DNA from: Acanthococcus lagerstroemiae | Lineage: Eukaryota > Arthropoda > Insecta > Hemiptera > Eriococcidae | Direction: 5' to 3' | DNA length: 64,000 nt | NCBI GenBank assembly: GCA_031841125.1 | Contig: CM063113.1 | Coordinates: forward strand, 41,570,197 to 41,634,196 | Shown: one piece after another, positions 1 to 11,445 of the stretch | Layout: every line of letters begins with the position of its first letter | How positions within the stretch are numbered: the stretch's first letter is position 1 | The notes under the pieces: generated by a model | Told to the model about the DNA's origin: nothing | Database searches by the model: none | What the model saw: only the letters and a program-made list of their open reading frames with translations | Position numbers and translations under genes: made by a program

Positions 1-1130
1 AGAAAGGACATTCTCAGCACCCATTTGCGTTACTTCTGAGGCAGTTACGGCAACGCTGAAGAGAACATTCCTTACGGGAAATCAAAATATCTTAAATTTT
101 TATTCGGAACAGTTCACATTTCGCGTCACATCATGTCAGCTATAGTCTACATTCTGATTTCGACTCGTCTTTTCTGCAACTGCCAAAACAGGAGATCGGA
201 TATGGTGACTCCCATCTCAACCCAGATCCTTGTCTCTCAAGTTCATGCTGGGCAGTAAGAGCTTCTCTTCTTCCAGCTGGCAGAGCGGCTGTTCGTTTTC
301 AACTCGTAAGAGCTCGGCTCCATCTTAACACGCAGGAAAGGATAAAGGCTACATTCCCGGCGGTGCCAATGGTCAGTTCACCAGTACACGCGATACACTA
401 ACGGTGTCCGCTGATGTCCCGACTTGTTAGCGCACGAGCACGAACGACCATTTGCCCAAGATACCTACAACTGGAAGATGGAACGTGGAAGCGTACACAT
501 GCATATAAATGTGCACGTGGGAGCAGAAAAAGGCAAGCAAACAAGCGAGCCAGCGAGCATGCAAGCAGGCAGAGGTGACGAGGTGAGCCACGAATAATGC
601 CGAAGAGTTTATCTCTTTCAGCAATATGCAGCTAATGTAGAAGGGGCCAAAGATACGTAGAAAAGGAGGGCAGGGGAACTAGCATAGTAATTTTTACGCG
701 TTTGTGATATTATTATGTACGAAATTAAACGTTAACACGCCAACGATGACGACAACCAAGAAACAGCGTTATTTTTAAGACGATAAACAACGCTATTCAA
801 CGCGAAAAGAAATTACTCGTTTCATCGTGGCGGTCTTCGTTTCAGCTTCTGTGCTGTGCAACTCAACAACGTCCAACATCTGAGGGTGCACCCAAACATC
901 GGCCGAAGATCAAATACAGAACCGAAGATCACCTGCCGAGAGTGCATCAGCACAAGCGCGAATTCGGAGAACTGATGATCTCGTTTCCATCCGCCAGAAG
1001 CAGAAGCACTGCCCAAGTCCGGATCTGCGACAGCGGAGTAGGATTAGGGAGATCTGCACCTTTGTCCCTTATTTTCGTAGAAGGGCTTAGCTGACAGTGC
1101 ACCCCGCACATTGATACAATTTTCTGAGGC
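1..1130. other. Left-edge intergenic or intronic DNA, no gene recognised
   Basis: Mixed-composition sequence with no reading frame resembling a known protein. If the RanBP9-type gene starting at 25431 (minus strand) continues to the left, this stretch may lie in its first intron, but no exon of that gene was recognised here. Confidence 0.4.
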
Positions 1131-1329
1131 GGAGCAACGGGCAGGATGATAAGGCCGATCTCCTCCTGTAAAGTAGAGAGAGCTTACCAAATGGTTGAAA
1201 GCTTGAAACCCAATTCAAACGAAAGGAGCGAAGATGGAGGACTTAAGAACCAAACCTATCTAACTTTCTTCATCAAGTCGGAGGGAAGGCACTTGATTCA
1301 CAACACAGTCCTAACAGGGCTGACTACTC

Positions 1330-2350
1330 TTAAGACAGTTCTAGAAGTCTAAATGAATTTTACAAGTGTCGGAAAGTCGGAATGAGTCGTACAAGACTCA
1401 GTGGAGTCTCACAGACTTCTAAAGGCAACCGAACGAGTCTCAGCAGAGACTAAATGCGTTTCTAAAAAGTCCGAGTAAGTTTTAACCAGTCTTAAGGAAG
1501 TCTAACCAAGTCTGAACTTGTTCTAACAGGTTCTGAATGAGTTACGGCAGATCTAAATGAGGTATGAGCCAAACAAAATCTAGATGAGTTTTATCAATTA
1601 GGCCGTCTACCGAGGACGAAAACTAAAAAAGGGGGACTACTGGGGACTTGGTGAGTTTATTTTCGGATTTGTGAAGTCGATTCTGAATAGCTTTTACAAA
1701 ACACTTCATCACTTTTACCTGTATTCAGGAAAAATTCTCCCCTTCTAATTTTTAGGGCTACCAAACCACGAGACTTCTGACGGATCGGAAGACCTGTTTC
1801 CAAAACGGGAGAGAACATGAGGGACTCGGAAAACCGGTGACAAATTTGATCAGGCTGCGGGGTCTACCAAAGTGAATCCTAACTTGTTTTAACAGAGTTC
1901 GAATGACGAGGGAGGAGAATAAATTTCAACCCACCACGGTCAAATTTTGAGAATCCTCATCTCAGAAGAATCCGATACAACTGGGGAGGCTCGGAGAAGA
2001 GAAGATCAAAGGCTACTTCGGTTTTTCAGTGACCTTTATTCTGAACCTAATGAATCCTGTGTTCCTATTAGTTTTTTCTAATACGTCAACTATTTACAAG
2101 CGAAGAAGTCTTCTGTGTCATGTATTGCTGCGAAATAAACCGTCGATGCAGGTAGTCGGGTTCGATTTTCCAATTTCATATTCATGTTTGGTCCTCCGGG
2201 CCGGATTGGAAAGATTTTACTTCTTCTTAATGCTACCAATGGCAAGTTGAAATGATTGAATGCGCTTCACAAGACTCTAAATAAATCTTTACAGTTTTAA
2301 TGAGACTGGATGAGTGTTAATACAGTCCCAGTGAATTTTATTGAGTCTCA
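1330..2350. repeat. GAGTC/AGTCTAA word-rich degenerate repeat
   Basis: Variants of GAGTC, AGTCTAA and GAGTTTTA recur every 15-40 bases at 1330-1570 and again at 2255-2350, without a fixed period. A related patch occurs at 57670-57790. The words look like diverged copies of a short unit rather than a true tandem array. No terminal inverted repeats were identified, so the element type is unknown. Confidence 0.5.
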
Positions 2351-2352
2351 AT

Positions 2353-2500
2353 ATAGTTTGAAAGAAACACAGGACTACATGAATGCAAGAGTGTACCAAG
2401 GGGAGGGGGTCTCAGAGGTTTTCTTTCGCACTAGATGCTCTCTGGGCGTCAATGAATTCTAACGAGTTCGAACATAGTTTGAAAGAAACTTGGGAATGCA
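2353..2500 (+). repeat. Direct duplication, period about 121 bp
   Basis: The string ATAGTTTGAAAGAAAC at 2353 recurs at 2474. It is followed in both copies by similar sequence (an ATGAATGCAAG block, a purine-rich G run, then TTTTCTTTCGC and TGCTCTCTGGGC). This is a partial copy of the left part of the 425-bp duplication that follows. Confidence 0.6.
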
Positions 2501-2545
2501 TGAATGCAAGGGCGTACTATAAGTAGAGGAGGGGAAGGGCAACAT

Positions 2546-3390
2546 TTTTCTTTCGCCTTAGCTGCTCTCTGGGCTATGCACTAGACGGCGTGGGAAGGCC
2601 AGGAAAGGGACATGATATCCAAGAGCATTAGGAACTAAAGGAACGAGGGAAACTGGTTCGGCTGGTAATCTAGGAGGTCAAGAGGGGTTTAGGAAGGTTT
2701 AGGCGAGTTCCGAGATGTTGAGTGGCGGGTCAAGAAACAAGGACGTTGGAAACTGTAAGTAAATCTCGGTGGCAGGAAGAATAGTTAAGAGGCTCAAGGT
2801 TAGAAAATAAGGTAAGACTGAGCAAGTTTGGTATAACCTATTCAAAAACGGGTTATGATAGTTTCTTAGTATTTAAGAATTTCTATGATTAGGAGGAGTG
2901 TTAAGGCGCAGCATTTGAATGTGAGAAGTTTAGATGAGGAGAGAGACCATTATTGCAGCCATTGTCTCAAAGGTTTTTCTTTAGCCCTGGTTTCTGGGCT
3001 GTGCACTAGAATGTGTGAAAAGGACAAAAAAGGGGCATAATATCAAAGAGCACTAGGAACTGAATGAGGGAAGAAAAATAGTTGGACTAATAATTTAGCA
3101 GGTCAAGGAAGGGTTTAAGATTTAGGCGAGTTCTGAGACACTGAGCGACAGGTCAAGAAACAAGGGCGTCGGGAACTATAAGTAAATATCGGTGGTAGGA
3201 AGAATGATTAAGAGGTTCAAGGTTAGAGAGAAGGTAAGAAAGAGTGAATATCGGGTGACCTATTTGAAGGAGGGTCATGACAGTTTCTTGGTATTCGGCA
3301 ATTTCTAGGGTTGGGAACGATGTTAAGGTGCAGAGTTTGAACGGGAGAAATTTAGATAAAGAGAAAGACCATTCTCGCAGCTATTTTTGA
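2546..3390 (+). repeat. Tandem duplication of a 425-bp unit
   Basis: Two head-to-tail copies are aligned along their full length. GGGCTATGCACTAG at 2571 matches GGGCTGTGCACTAG at 2996, and further matched blocks include AGGTCAAG, TCAAGAAACAAGG, GGCAGGAAGAAT and AAGTTTAGATGAGGAGAG. Divergence is roughly 15-20 percent by eye. Neither copy has a convincing reading frame. The second copy abuts the decayed 3' end of a minus-strand LINE. Confidence 0.75.
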
Positions 3391-4800
3391 AGAATCAGGT
3401 TGCGATAAAAGGATCTGATGCCGGACATCGTTTTAATTTTTTCACAAAGTGTACCACATTTTTGTTGGACCTAAATTTACTTTTTATTTTTGTTAGCCTT
3501 ACCTTGTCTTTCAGTTTGAGACCAAGCATGGATCTCTTCATAGAGTTTTGTGTAGCCTGGAGTTTGTTCTCAATTCGTTTTAAAATTGTCCAGGTTTGAC
3601 ACCCATAGGTCAGTGTCGGGACAACACAGCTGTTGAAGAGTTGGCTTTTCTAAGATAGCGAAAAATTGTTGTTGTTGTTTTTAAAAAAAAAATAAATCCT
3701 AAGCTCTAAAATTTACCCCATGCTAACGCAATTCTTCTATTTACCTCTTTTTCGGTTTGGTTCTGAAATGTTATCAACTGACCTAGATAAATATTATGTC
3801 GCTGACGATTTCCAAAGTTTCCCCCTTCATTTTTATTAGTTTTATATTTTCAGAGTTGCTCAAAATTTTTGTTTTGGATAGACTGATATCCATACCTGCC
3901 TTTTTGCTTTCACAACTGAGTTCCTCTAGCATCACCTGTAACTCGTCCACACTCTCCGCCACTGTCACAACGTCGTCTGCAAGCCCTAAGTTATTCAAAA
4001 ATTCTCCGTCAATTTTGATTCCCTTTTCATCCCAACTTAGATTTTTACAAATTTCGTCCAGGATGCAGTTAAATAGCAGCGGGGAGATTGGATCTCCTTG
4101 TCTTAACTCCCTTTTGACTTCCTCTTCCAGATCTGTAACTATCTGCGCTTTTAGCCCCGAGTATATTTCCTGAATTAGTGTTACAATTCTGGTTTATTCA
4201 GTGGTTGATAAGTGCTTGAAGCAAAAAATTTTGCTTGAGGAGATCGAAAACATCAATAAAGTCTATAAAGGCCACTCGGGGTGAGTATGTTTACTGTGTG
4301 GAGGTGATCGACCGTGGAGAAGCCGCTCCTAAGCCCGCCTGACGTTGAAGTTTTAGCTTTGTTCTCAGACGGAAATCTAGCATCGACGAAAGGATTTTGA
4401 ACAAGATTGGTGTAAGGCTAATTAATCTATAGTTTTTGATACTGTATCTACAGCCTTTTTAAAATAAAAGTATTATTTTGGAAATTTTCCAATTCGAAGG
4501 TATTCTTTTTCGTTTTTAATATGTCGTTGCAAAAGTGAGTTAGAATTTTTACTAAAGAGTCTTCATCGTATTTGATGTGTTCATTACTGATGCCATCGTG
4601 TCCTATTGCCTTGCCCTCTTTTAAATTCATTATCGCCCTTGGTACTTCTACTTCGAGAAACTCAGGTTCTGGTCACTCTTCTCCTTGATTGATGGGGGCA
4701 AGGGGGAGGGGAGGATAGAATTCTGTAGCAATATTATTAATTCTTTTTCGTTCGTAAACCTCCTCTCCCTTTTTGTTGATTAAACAGGTCATATATTTTT
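3390..4800 (-). mobile_element. Decayed RTE-like LINE, reverse transcriptase part
   Basis: Read on the minus strand, broken frames give the ordered landmarks of a non-LTR reverse transcriptase. They are a GKAIGHDGISNEHIKY block near 4600, the catalytic-loop region LADDVVTVAESVDELQ near 3980, KAGMDISLSKTKIL near 3890, and the post-RT block LTYGCQTW followed by MKRSMLGLKLKDKVR near 3560-3620. The first residue of the usual F/YADD motif is L. Many stops and frameshifts show it is dead. No endonuclease part was found, so the copy is 5' truncated. The layout matches the RTE-like elements on the plus strand at 8.4-12.9 kb. Confidence 0.8.
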
Positions 4801-4805
4801 TACCT

Positions 4806-5480
4806 ACCTATGATTTAAAACCAGATTGTGAATTCAAGGCAGCAGCATCAATCATTTCATTACCTTTGATATAAACGTGGCTCAGAATCCAGACAAGTGA
4901 TGCAGGAATTATGACGTTGGCAAGGAAGTTGGATAACACATCATGGATTTCCTGGACGATGGAATTATAGGGGTACATATTCCGAATAAATAGGAGTGAA
5001 CTAGAGGAGTCGAAGAAGAGGAGAATAGCATTAGCAAGTGACAAAGATTTAGTAAGGATGCGAGGCAAAGTAGTATCGCTGAAAGCTCCGCAATGAAAAT
5101 TGAGACAGTTGCCAGGAATTGGAAGTGGGACAGTTACCCATCAACTGAGTAAGTACCAGATGTGGAAGTTCACCCTTTAGAATCATCTGTAAAACAAAGG
5201 GTGACAGAACCAGAACATGGGGTAGATATTCCTTCAAGTATATACTAAGGTCAATACGGATACCGGAGGGGTGGACAGAGTCGAGGAGAGAAAAGAAAGT
5301 TTTGCTAGCCAATTGGAAAACCAAAGATTCATAATCAAAGCATGAAAGGATGCGTAGACGGTAGATGTATGAAACAGTGAGGCGGGAGAATCTTTTAAAA
5401 ATTCGCTTATTGGTTTCAACTGGAAAATCAGTGACTTATAATTGGAAATTTTGAAAAATTTCATGATTTTTGAGAGGGTT
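4806..5480 (-). mobile_element. LINE fragment with RNase H remnant
   Basis: On the minus strand, 4808-5068 encodes a stretch like the second half of a retrotransposon RNase H domain. A DSSSSLLFIRNMYP block is followed by IVQEIHDVLSNFL and then SHVYIKGNEMIDAAAL, matching the family pattern SHVGIKGNExAD. Upstream sequence to about 5480 has LINE-like pieces in shifted frames. RTE elements usually lack RNase H, so this fragment probably comes from a different LINE clade (I, Jockey or R1-like) than its left neighbour. It is interrupted by stops and frameshifts. Confidence 0.65.
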
Positions 5481-7015
5481 TTGCCTATCTCTACGACTCT
5501 AACCAGCAGTAAAAACCTCAAAATATCCCCCCACAGCAATTTCCTGGCGGCACATCCTTGCATCCTTGCATACATGAATCTTGCCCGAGTCGGTGAGTAA
5601 TGAAAGAACATGAATTATGTTTCACCAGAGCTCAAACGAGCACAGTCAAAGAAACTGACGGTTCTTAAGGGAGTGTGAACGGGTCTTCATTTGTTTCAAC
5701 AGAAGCAGAGCGAGTCTTACCAGCAATTAACTGATCTGATACCACGTTTTGCTGTTAATCTTTTCGATCAAAAATTCGTCTCCCCGAACACTAAGAATTG
5801 ACCTCTCTCGCTCACTTCACCGTAAGCCAACTACCCCAGGCGTATCCACGACTTCACCATTTTCCCGCTCCACCGTCACGGGTAACATTCGGACATAGCA
5901 CTCCAGCATTTGACACAGTCGAAAGTGATCATCGCGGCTTGGTAACTGACCAAGGGGTCTCCGTGGCTTCGCGTATTCGATGGGCACCAGGCCATCGCAT
6001 TACGAAAGCTCGATAAAAAAGAAGTGTGCTTTACTTCCAATTTATTATACCTTCAATTAGCGAACCGAGTTAGCGAGCCTTGCTTCGCAAACGCGACGAG
6101 GGCTGAGGGGTCCAAACACGCCAAGTGCTGACAACACCCAAGTTCAGAAGTCGCGATATCACCCACACTTTATTATTCATTACGCTTTCGTGAATCGTGA
6201 CCGTCGATCGTCTCGCAGAAGACCTCGAGCGAGCGTGCACGATATTTAATGTTCGACTCGTCGAGGAAGCCGAACGAGGTCTGCCCCCCTCCCCCACACG
6301 CTAAATAGGTAAGTTACTGAAAAAAGACGAACGATTGTTCCCTTTTGCCAATACTGATCCCGTACAGCGGAAGAAGAAAAAGTTTTTACACTCGTACACA
6401 CCCACCTTTACAGTAGTCCAAATCTGAATCACTTTTTCGAGCAAACCATAAAAATGAAACACGTACAACGCTTTTCAGCTGATAATGCGGTAAAGAACAC
6501 CCATGATGACCAATAACGCTGCCTTATCACGTGGAACACAAAAATGTGTAAAAGGTCAGTATCCAGCGGTATTACAGGGGACAGCTTTCGAAGTTCTGAT
6601 GCGAGATACATTATTTCGAAAAGTCAGCGCTCACACCGTGAATGACAAAAATAATAGAAAAATTTAACCTGTGCAGAAAACAACATGTAGGCGTACCGGA
6701 TTAACGACCTCGTCCTTGACAGGAGTAGGGAGTGTTGGCCAAGTATACATATACATACGCATACATATAATACATATAAATGTATAGCAACCATGATAAT
6801 ATCTTCCATAAAACACATTCAACTCTCACGCATTACCATTAGTCAGCTTTCGATAATCGGGGCGGCTCGTTAAATTTTCAACTAATATTTTCGTTTCGGG
6901 TTCGTGCTGTACGACCACAGACGAGTAGTGCTCACAGCCGCACTCTGAGAGGTTGATCCACTTCTACTTTGCAAGTGTAACATTCCTCAATTTAGTCAAT
7001 AACTGTGGATGGGCG
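5481..7015. other. Unassigned DNA
   Basis: No protein similarity, RNA gene or clear repeat was recognised. A weak AT-rich CATACA/TACATA simple-sequence patch is at 6745-6785. Several short open frames exist on both strands but none looks like a known family. Confidence 0.4.
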
Positions 7016-7017
7016 CA

Positions 7018-8257
7018 TGTAAATTGCACACCCAAAGAAATATTCAGATAGAAAAATTGTAAATTGCACACGTAGCAAAAATCAGATTAAGCATTGAAAT
7101 TGTAAATTACACACATACAGAAATAAAATTTGGGATCAGAAAAAGTGTGAATTGCACACCCATATACGAGATTGACGCATTCATATTTCTGGAAAGAAGG
7201 CTTCAAATCTCAAACACTAGAGCCGCAGAACTCTAGCAATACATTTTGAAATAAAATGTAAACAGATCCATAGTATGCGTTACTATTCCATGAGAGGAAG
7301 TGAGGGATATTAAATTTCCTGAGATGACTAAACCTCTTAATTCCGCTGAGTTCTCCATTACTAAACAATAAAGCTTACAATTTCGAAATATCCACACATA
7401 TACCGTCGTACCATTGAAATATCCGTATCTGCATATATATTATGCTTCTGAAATATCCATATCTGTGTATTCTTGAAGGAAACAGAGATGTCAGCGTTCC
7501 CCAAATACATGAACGCGTTCGCATCCGTTCTTGTTCACGTGAGAAAAAGAAAAAAGAACGCGTTCACTTCGTTCTCGTTTGTGGAGGCGCTTTGTTTGTG
7601 AACGCGTTCCCGTTCGCGAATGGGAGTTGACATCTCTGACTGTAGTCATTCCTCTCTCCGGTCTCTGTGTTCTCGTTCACAAAATGAGACAAATGCGTTC
7701 CTGCCCTTTCCTGTTCATGTAAAAAGAAGAACGCGTTCACTTCGTTCTCGTTTGTGGAGGTGCTCCATTCGTGAACGCGTTCCCGTTTGCGAACGGGAGT
7801 TGACATCTCGGGTAAAAAAGGGGGGGGGGGTAATTTGAACATTTTGAAATACCTTTAGCCTGCAGATCATTGCTTTCCCATGGTGGAAAGGGAAACATGA
7901 GACAGTGTCTAAAAATGGTATTTCTAACAAGATCCTGAAATAGTTCTGTAAAGTCAGTAGTAACTCACCAGAAAATATAAGCAGCAGGCATTATAACTAC
8001 AAAGAAATCCACATGCTAAAGAAGATCAGAGAACATTGCCGTTCTTGTCAACATGATAAATGAAAATGACTTATGGCTTTTTCTTGTACTGTGTGCAATT
8101 TACAATTCATGTTTCGCTGCCGACCTTTTATAAGTGTGTGCAATTCACACTTTTGTTGCATATATCCGTCTTTTCACAGTACGTGCAATTTACAATTTTC
8201 ACATGTGGTTTGCAAAGTAGGAAAAAACCCTCCGCTGGAAAGTGTGTGCAATTTATT
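7018..8257. mobile_element. Unit with mirrored subterminal 14-bp repeats
   Basis: Four copies of TGTAAATTGCACAC or close variants start at 7018, 7058, 7101 and 7146 (spacing 40-45 bp). Four copies of the reverse complement GTGTGCAATTTACA or variants start at 8091, 8136, 8181 and 8244 (spacing 45, 45 and 63 bp). The two arrays face each other across about 930 bp. No terminal inverted repeat or target duplication was identified, so exact ends are unknown. The mirror layout is that of transposase-binding subterminal repeats of a DNA transposon. I cannot assign a superfamily. Confidence 0.55.
7508..7812 (+). repeat. Tandem repeat, period about 173 bp
   Basis: About 1.7 units of a direct repeat. 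The block GAACGCGTTCACTTCGTTCT at 7556 recurs at 7729, and each copy is followed by CGTTTGTGGAGG, GTGAACGCGTTCCCGTT and GGGAGTTGACATCTC. The palindrome GAACGCGTTC recurs several times inside each unit. It lies in the interior of the mirrored unit above. Short open frames on both strands are a by-product of the repeat. Confidence 0.75.
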
Positions 8258-8358
8258 TTCTCCCCTGCGGATTGGTAGGGTATTTCGTATCACCATTGTG
8301 AGGTTGGCTATCCGAACTTCTATCCAGGTTACCTCAAAATAGCAACCAAAAAGATTAA

Positions 8359-8600
8359 GCCATTCCTCAGTTATGAGCCGACAAAGGTGAAGTAGTTTTC
8401 CAAGTTAAAAATGTCTTACACTAGGCTAGAAAACAAGACCTCTATTGTTCCTACACAGCCAGAACTCAATAATAGGCAACTGGTTTCGCCCTCACAACAA
8501 AACAAACCAGTGTTGCGCTTATATTTTTTAAGAAAGGCCCGGCTTTCCATCTCGGCTTAAACGGAAAAACTTGAGCCATTCCCCAGCTATGAGCCATCAA
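8359..8600 (+). repeat. Tandem 5' leader repeat of LINE copy A
   Basis: GCCATTCCTCAGTTATGAGC at 8359 is repeated with few changes at 8575 (period 216 bp), just upstream of endonuclease-coding sequence. Tandem monomers at the 5' end are common in non-LTR elements and often carry the internal promoter. The end of the first unit and the start of the second are inferred. Confidence 0.5.
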
Positions 8601-10199
8601 AGATTTTTTTCAGTAAGAACTTACATCCCTCACCCAGTAAGCCCGGTAAGCAAGGGTAAGCATGTAGACGCTATTCAAAACTCTGAAAGAAAATTTAACA
8701 CGTATAATACAAAAACTTTAAATAATCTTTCGGCTCCGAAAACAAAAAGTTACAAAAAGAAAATCACAATAGACACTCTAAACGTTAGAACACTCTTGAA
8801 ACCAGAAAACTTGACAGAATTAGAACACGCCTTCGGGTAGTCGGAGGTGGCAAAATGAGGTCTGTCGGAAACTCGAAGAGAGGGAGAAAAAATCAAAATT
8901 ACCAAAGAAGGGAATCTCTTCCACTTTTTCGGCATAAAAGGGGGTCAGAAAGGAGTAGGCTTTTTGGTTAAGCCAAATTTCATAAAAGCAGTCAAAGAAA
9001 TTAAAGGTATAACGGACAGGTTAGCCATACTCAAAATAAACATAGACCGTGTGCTAATAACACTTATTCAAGTATATGCTCCCACCTCTACCGCAGAAAA
9101 TAATGAAATCGGAGAATTTTACGAAAAATTGGAGGAACTAATTATCAGGGAGTCGCACGCCAAAAATAAACAACTTTATACATATAATGGGAGACTGGAA
9201 CAGCCAAGTGGGGCAGAGACGAAAAGGTGAAAAAGGAATATTAGGGAATTATGGGTACGGTCAACGGAATAATAGAGGTTGGAGGATGATAAATTTTACC
9301 AAAAATTCAATCTAAAAGTAATCAACGGTTTCTATAAAAACGACAAAGTAGAAGATGGTCGTGGTTAGCGCCAAACCAAGAACTTAGAACACTGACTATA
9401 TAATAACAACAGAAAACAACAAAGAGGTAGCAAACATCAATATTAAAAACAACTTTCAATTCCACTCCGATCACCGCCTACTAATAATAGAAATCATATT
9501 AAGAAAATATAACAATAGGAAATACAGAACCAATAAAAACACCAGATCACTTGACCAGACAAGCTACAAAGACGCAATAAAAAACTAAGACAATGAAAAC
9601 AACCCAAACAAATATTGGAACTGAAAACGTAATCGACACCTTACATCAAGAGTTAACAGAAACAATAAAGACAGCAATACAAGACTCAACTGTAACACAA
9701 CAAAACATACAAAACTCAAATACACTCGTGAATAAAATCAGGGAAGAAATTAAAGCTCTACAGTCCAATGGAAGCAGGTAACTAAAAATCAAAAACAAAA
9801 CAACAAATGATAAAATAGAACTTAATCTAGTATCAAGATTAATAAGAAACAAAATTAGAAATAAAAACTATCTAATAAAAACAGATATCATAAAAAACAC
9901 CATAGAAGGTAACAAAAAACATTTAAAAAATGAAGAAAGAAATAAGTACAGGTTTACAATGGACCATACATCTTATAGTAGACTCAAATAACCAAAAAAT
10001 ATACAACAGAGAGAAGCAATTGATAATTTAATTACAGATTACCATAAAGAACTATATAACAATACAGACAACGAACAACCAAACAAATCGAACCTAGTAA
10101 CAAACACAATAGACCACGTACCATCATTTCTAAAACACAAAATCCAGGCAATAGTAAACCTATTAAAACAATAAAAGTCCAGGACATGATAACATCACC

Positions 10200-10480
10200 A
10201 ATTATTATTTTACTGTATTTTATTTTATTTATTGAGCTTAGCCCAATTAGATAACAAGTTTTTTTTTTACACTAGGTAGGCGACGGCTACCCATTTCTGG
10301 GTATAGCTCTCCGTCACTTCCCTCCATCTGTCCCTATCTCTGGCCAGGTACATCCATTGGGGCCCCACGCCTTGCACCAGTTCGTCAGACCATCTCCTGA
10401 CCAGTCAGCCTCTTTCCCTCTAGCCTAGGTCCGGGATCCATGTTGTCAGAATCTTGTTCCCATAATCGACGATATTCACT
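10200..10480 (-). mobile_element. 5'-truncated LINE 3' end inserted antisense
   Basis: On the minus strand this segment reads RRWSDELVQGVGPQWMYLA, then RDRDRWREVTESYTQKW and a stop. This is the characteristic extreme C-terminus of RTE-like LINE proteins. After the stop come a short A-run and an AATAAATAAAATAAAATAC tail at 10205-10235. It interrupts copy A just after its GHDNITN block, and RT residues expected between the two flanks are missing, so the insertion came with a deletion. Confidence 0.75.
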
Positions 10481-11445
10481 CAGTCAACTCTTAGAAAAAA
10501 ACCAACGAATTCAACATAAATTTGGCAATTATGTTTATAGATTTTAATAAAGCTTTCGACTCCCTCTTTTATGACAAAATTTGGCTTACGTTAGAGCAAG
10601 GGGTTCCGGAAAAGATTATCAAAATTCTGAAAAATATACATGAAAACCCAAAACCCAAATTAAACTGTATAAAGAAAGTGAGTGGTTTAGGGTTAAACGC
10701 GAAGTAAAACAAGGGGATTCACTCTCCCCAATTATTTTTAATTCAGTCTAAAACGTGTTTTTCGGCAAATTAATTGGCGGGGAAGGGGAATCAAAATTAA
10801 AATTAGAGACTAAAATTTATTCCACTATAAATATTTAAATAACCTTAGATTTGCAGACGATATCGCGATTATAGCAAAGAATGGGGACGAACTTAGAATC
10901 ATGGCGGAGGGCCTGAGGAGAGATAGTGCGAAAGTTGGCCTGACAATTAACCAGGATAAAACGAAATTCATAACGAACATCAAACATCTTCACGAAATCA
11001 AAACAGATAACATAAAAATAGAACAGGTTACGGAATACAGGTATTTGGGACAGATTTTATCAACCAAAAATAAGACCGAAAAAAAGCTAAAAATTCGTAG
11101 AGCGAATGTCTGGAAAGCATTTTGGGCACAAAGAAACATACTGAAGAGTAAAATGAAATTGAACACTAAAATAAGAATTTGGGAAAGCACTATCCTCTCT
11201 GTCCGGACCTACAGAGCCGGACCTGGACCACCACCAGAAAACAGGAAAGGAAGATTAACACGACCCAAAACTCAATGTTGAGGAGCATTCTCCAAGTGAA
11301 ACCAAGAGACCACATAAAAATAGAAGAAATAATTAACAGGACTAAAGCCAAAAACATCTGGGTTGCCATCAAGCGGCTAAAATGGAAGTACGCTGGTCAT
11401 GTTGTAAGAGAATCGGGAATTGCATGGAACTTTAACATCACCAAT

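Larger units (their letters stand above)
8359..11445 (+). mobile_element. RTE-like LINE, copy A (decayed, interrupted)
   Basis: The order is leader repeats, an endonuclease region, an AT-rich linker full of stops, an antisense insertion at 10200-10480, then reverse transcriptase. Endonuclease landmarks are ITIDTLNVRTLLKPENL near 8770 and DRVLITLIQVYAPTS near 9050. RT landmarks are the IMFIDFNKAFDSL block at 10527 and FADDIAIIAKNGDELR at 10850, which keeps the catalytic DD pair. The C-terminal block MLRSILQVKPRDHIKIEEI is at 11274 and KYAGHVVRESG at 11387. Frameshifts and stops make it inactive. It ends where copy B sequence begins. Confidence 0.85.

Noticed and set aside
3796..4173. 125-codon plus-strand open frame
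   Set aside because: Antisense shadow of the minus-strand LINE reverse transcriptase, which carries the real motifs.
7018..7159. CRISPR-like array (14-bp repeats at 40-45 bp spacing)
   Set aside because: Eukaryotic context with introns and LINEs, repeats too short and variable, and a mirrored second array in opposite orientation; fits transposon subterminal repeats.
7564..7842. Open frames on both strands over the GAACGCGTTC repeats
   Set aside because: Produced by a 173-bp tandem repeat without stops, with repetitive peptides and no known domain.
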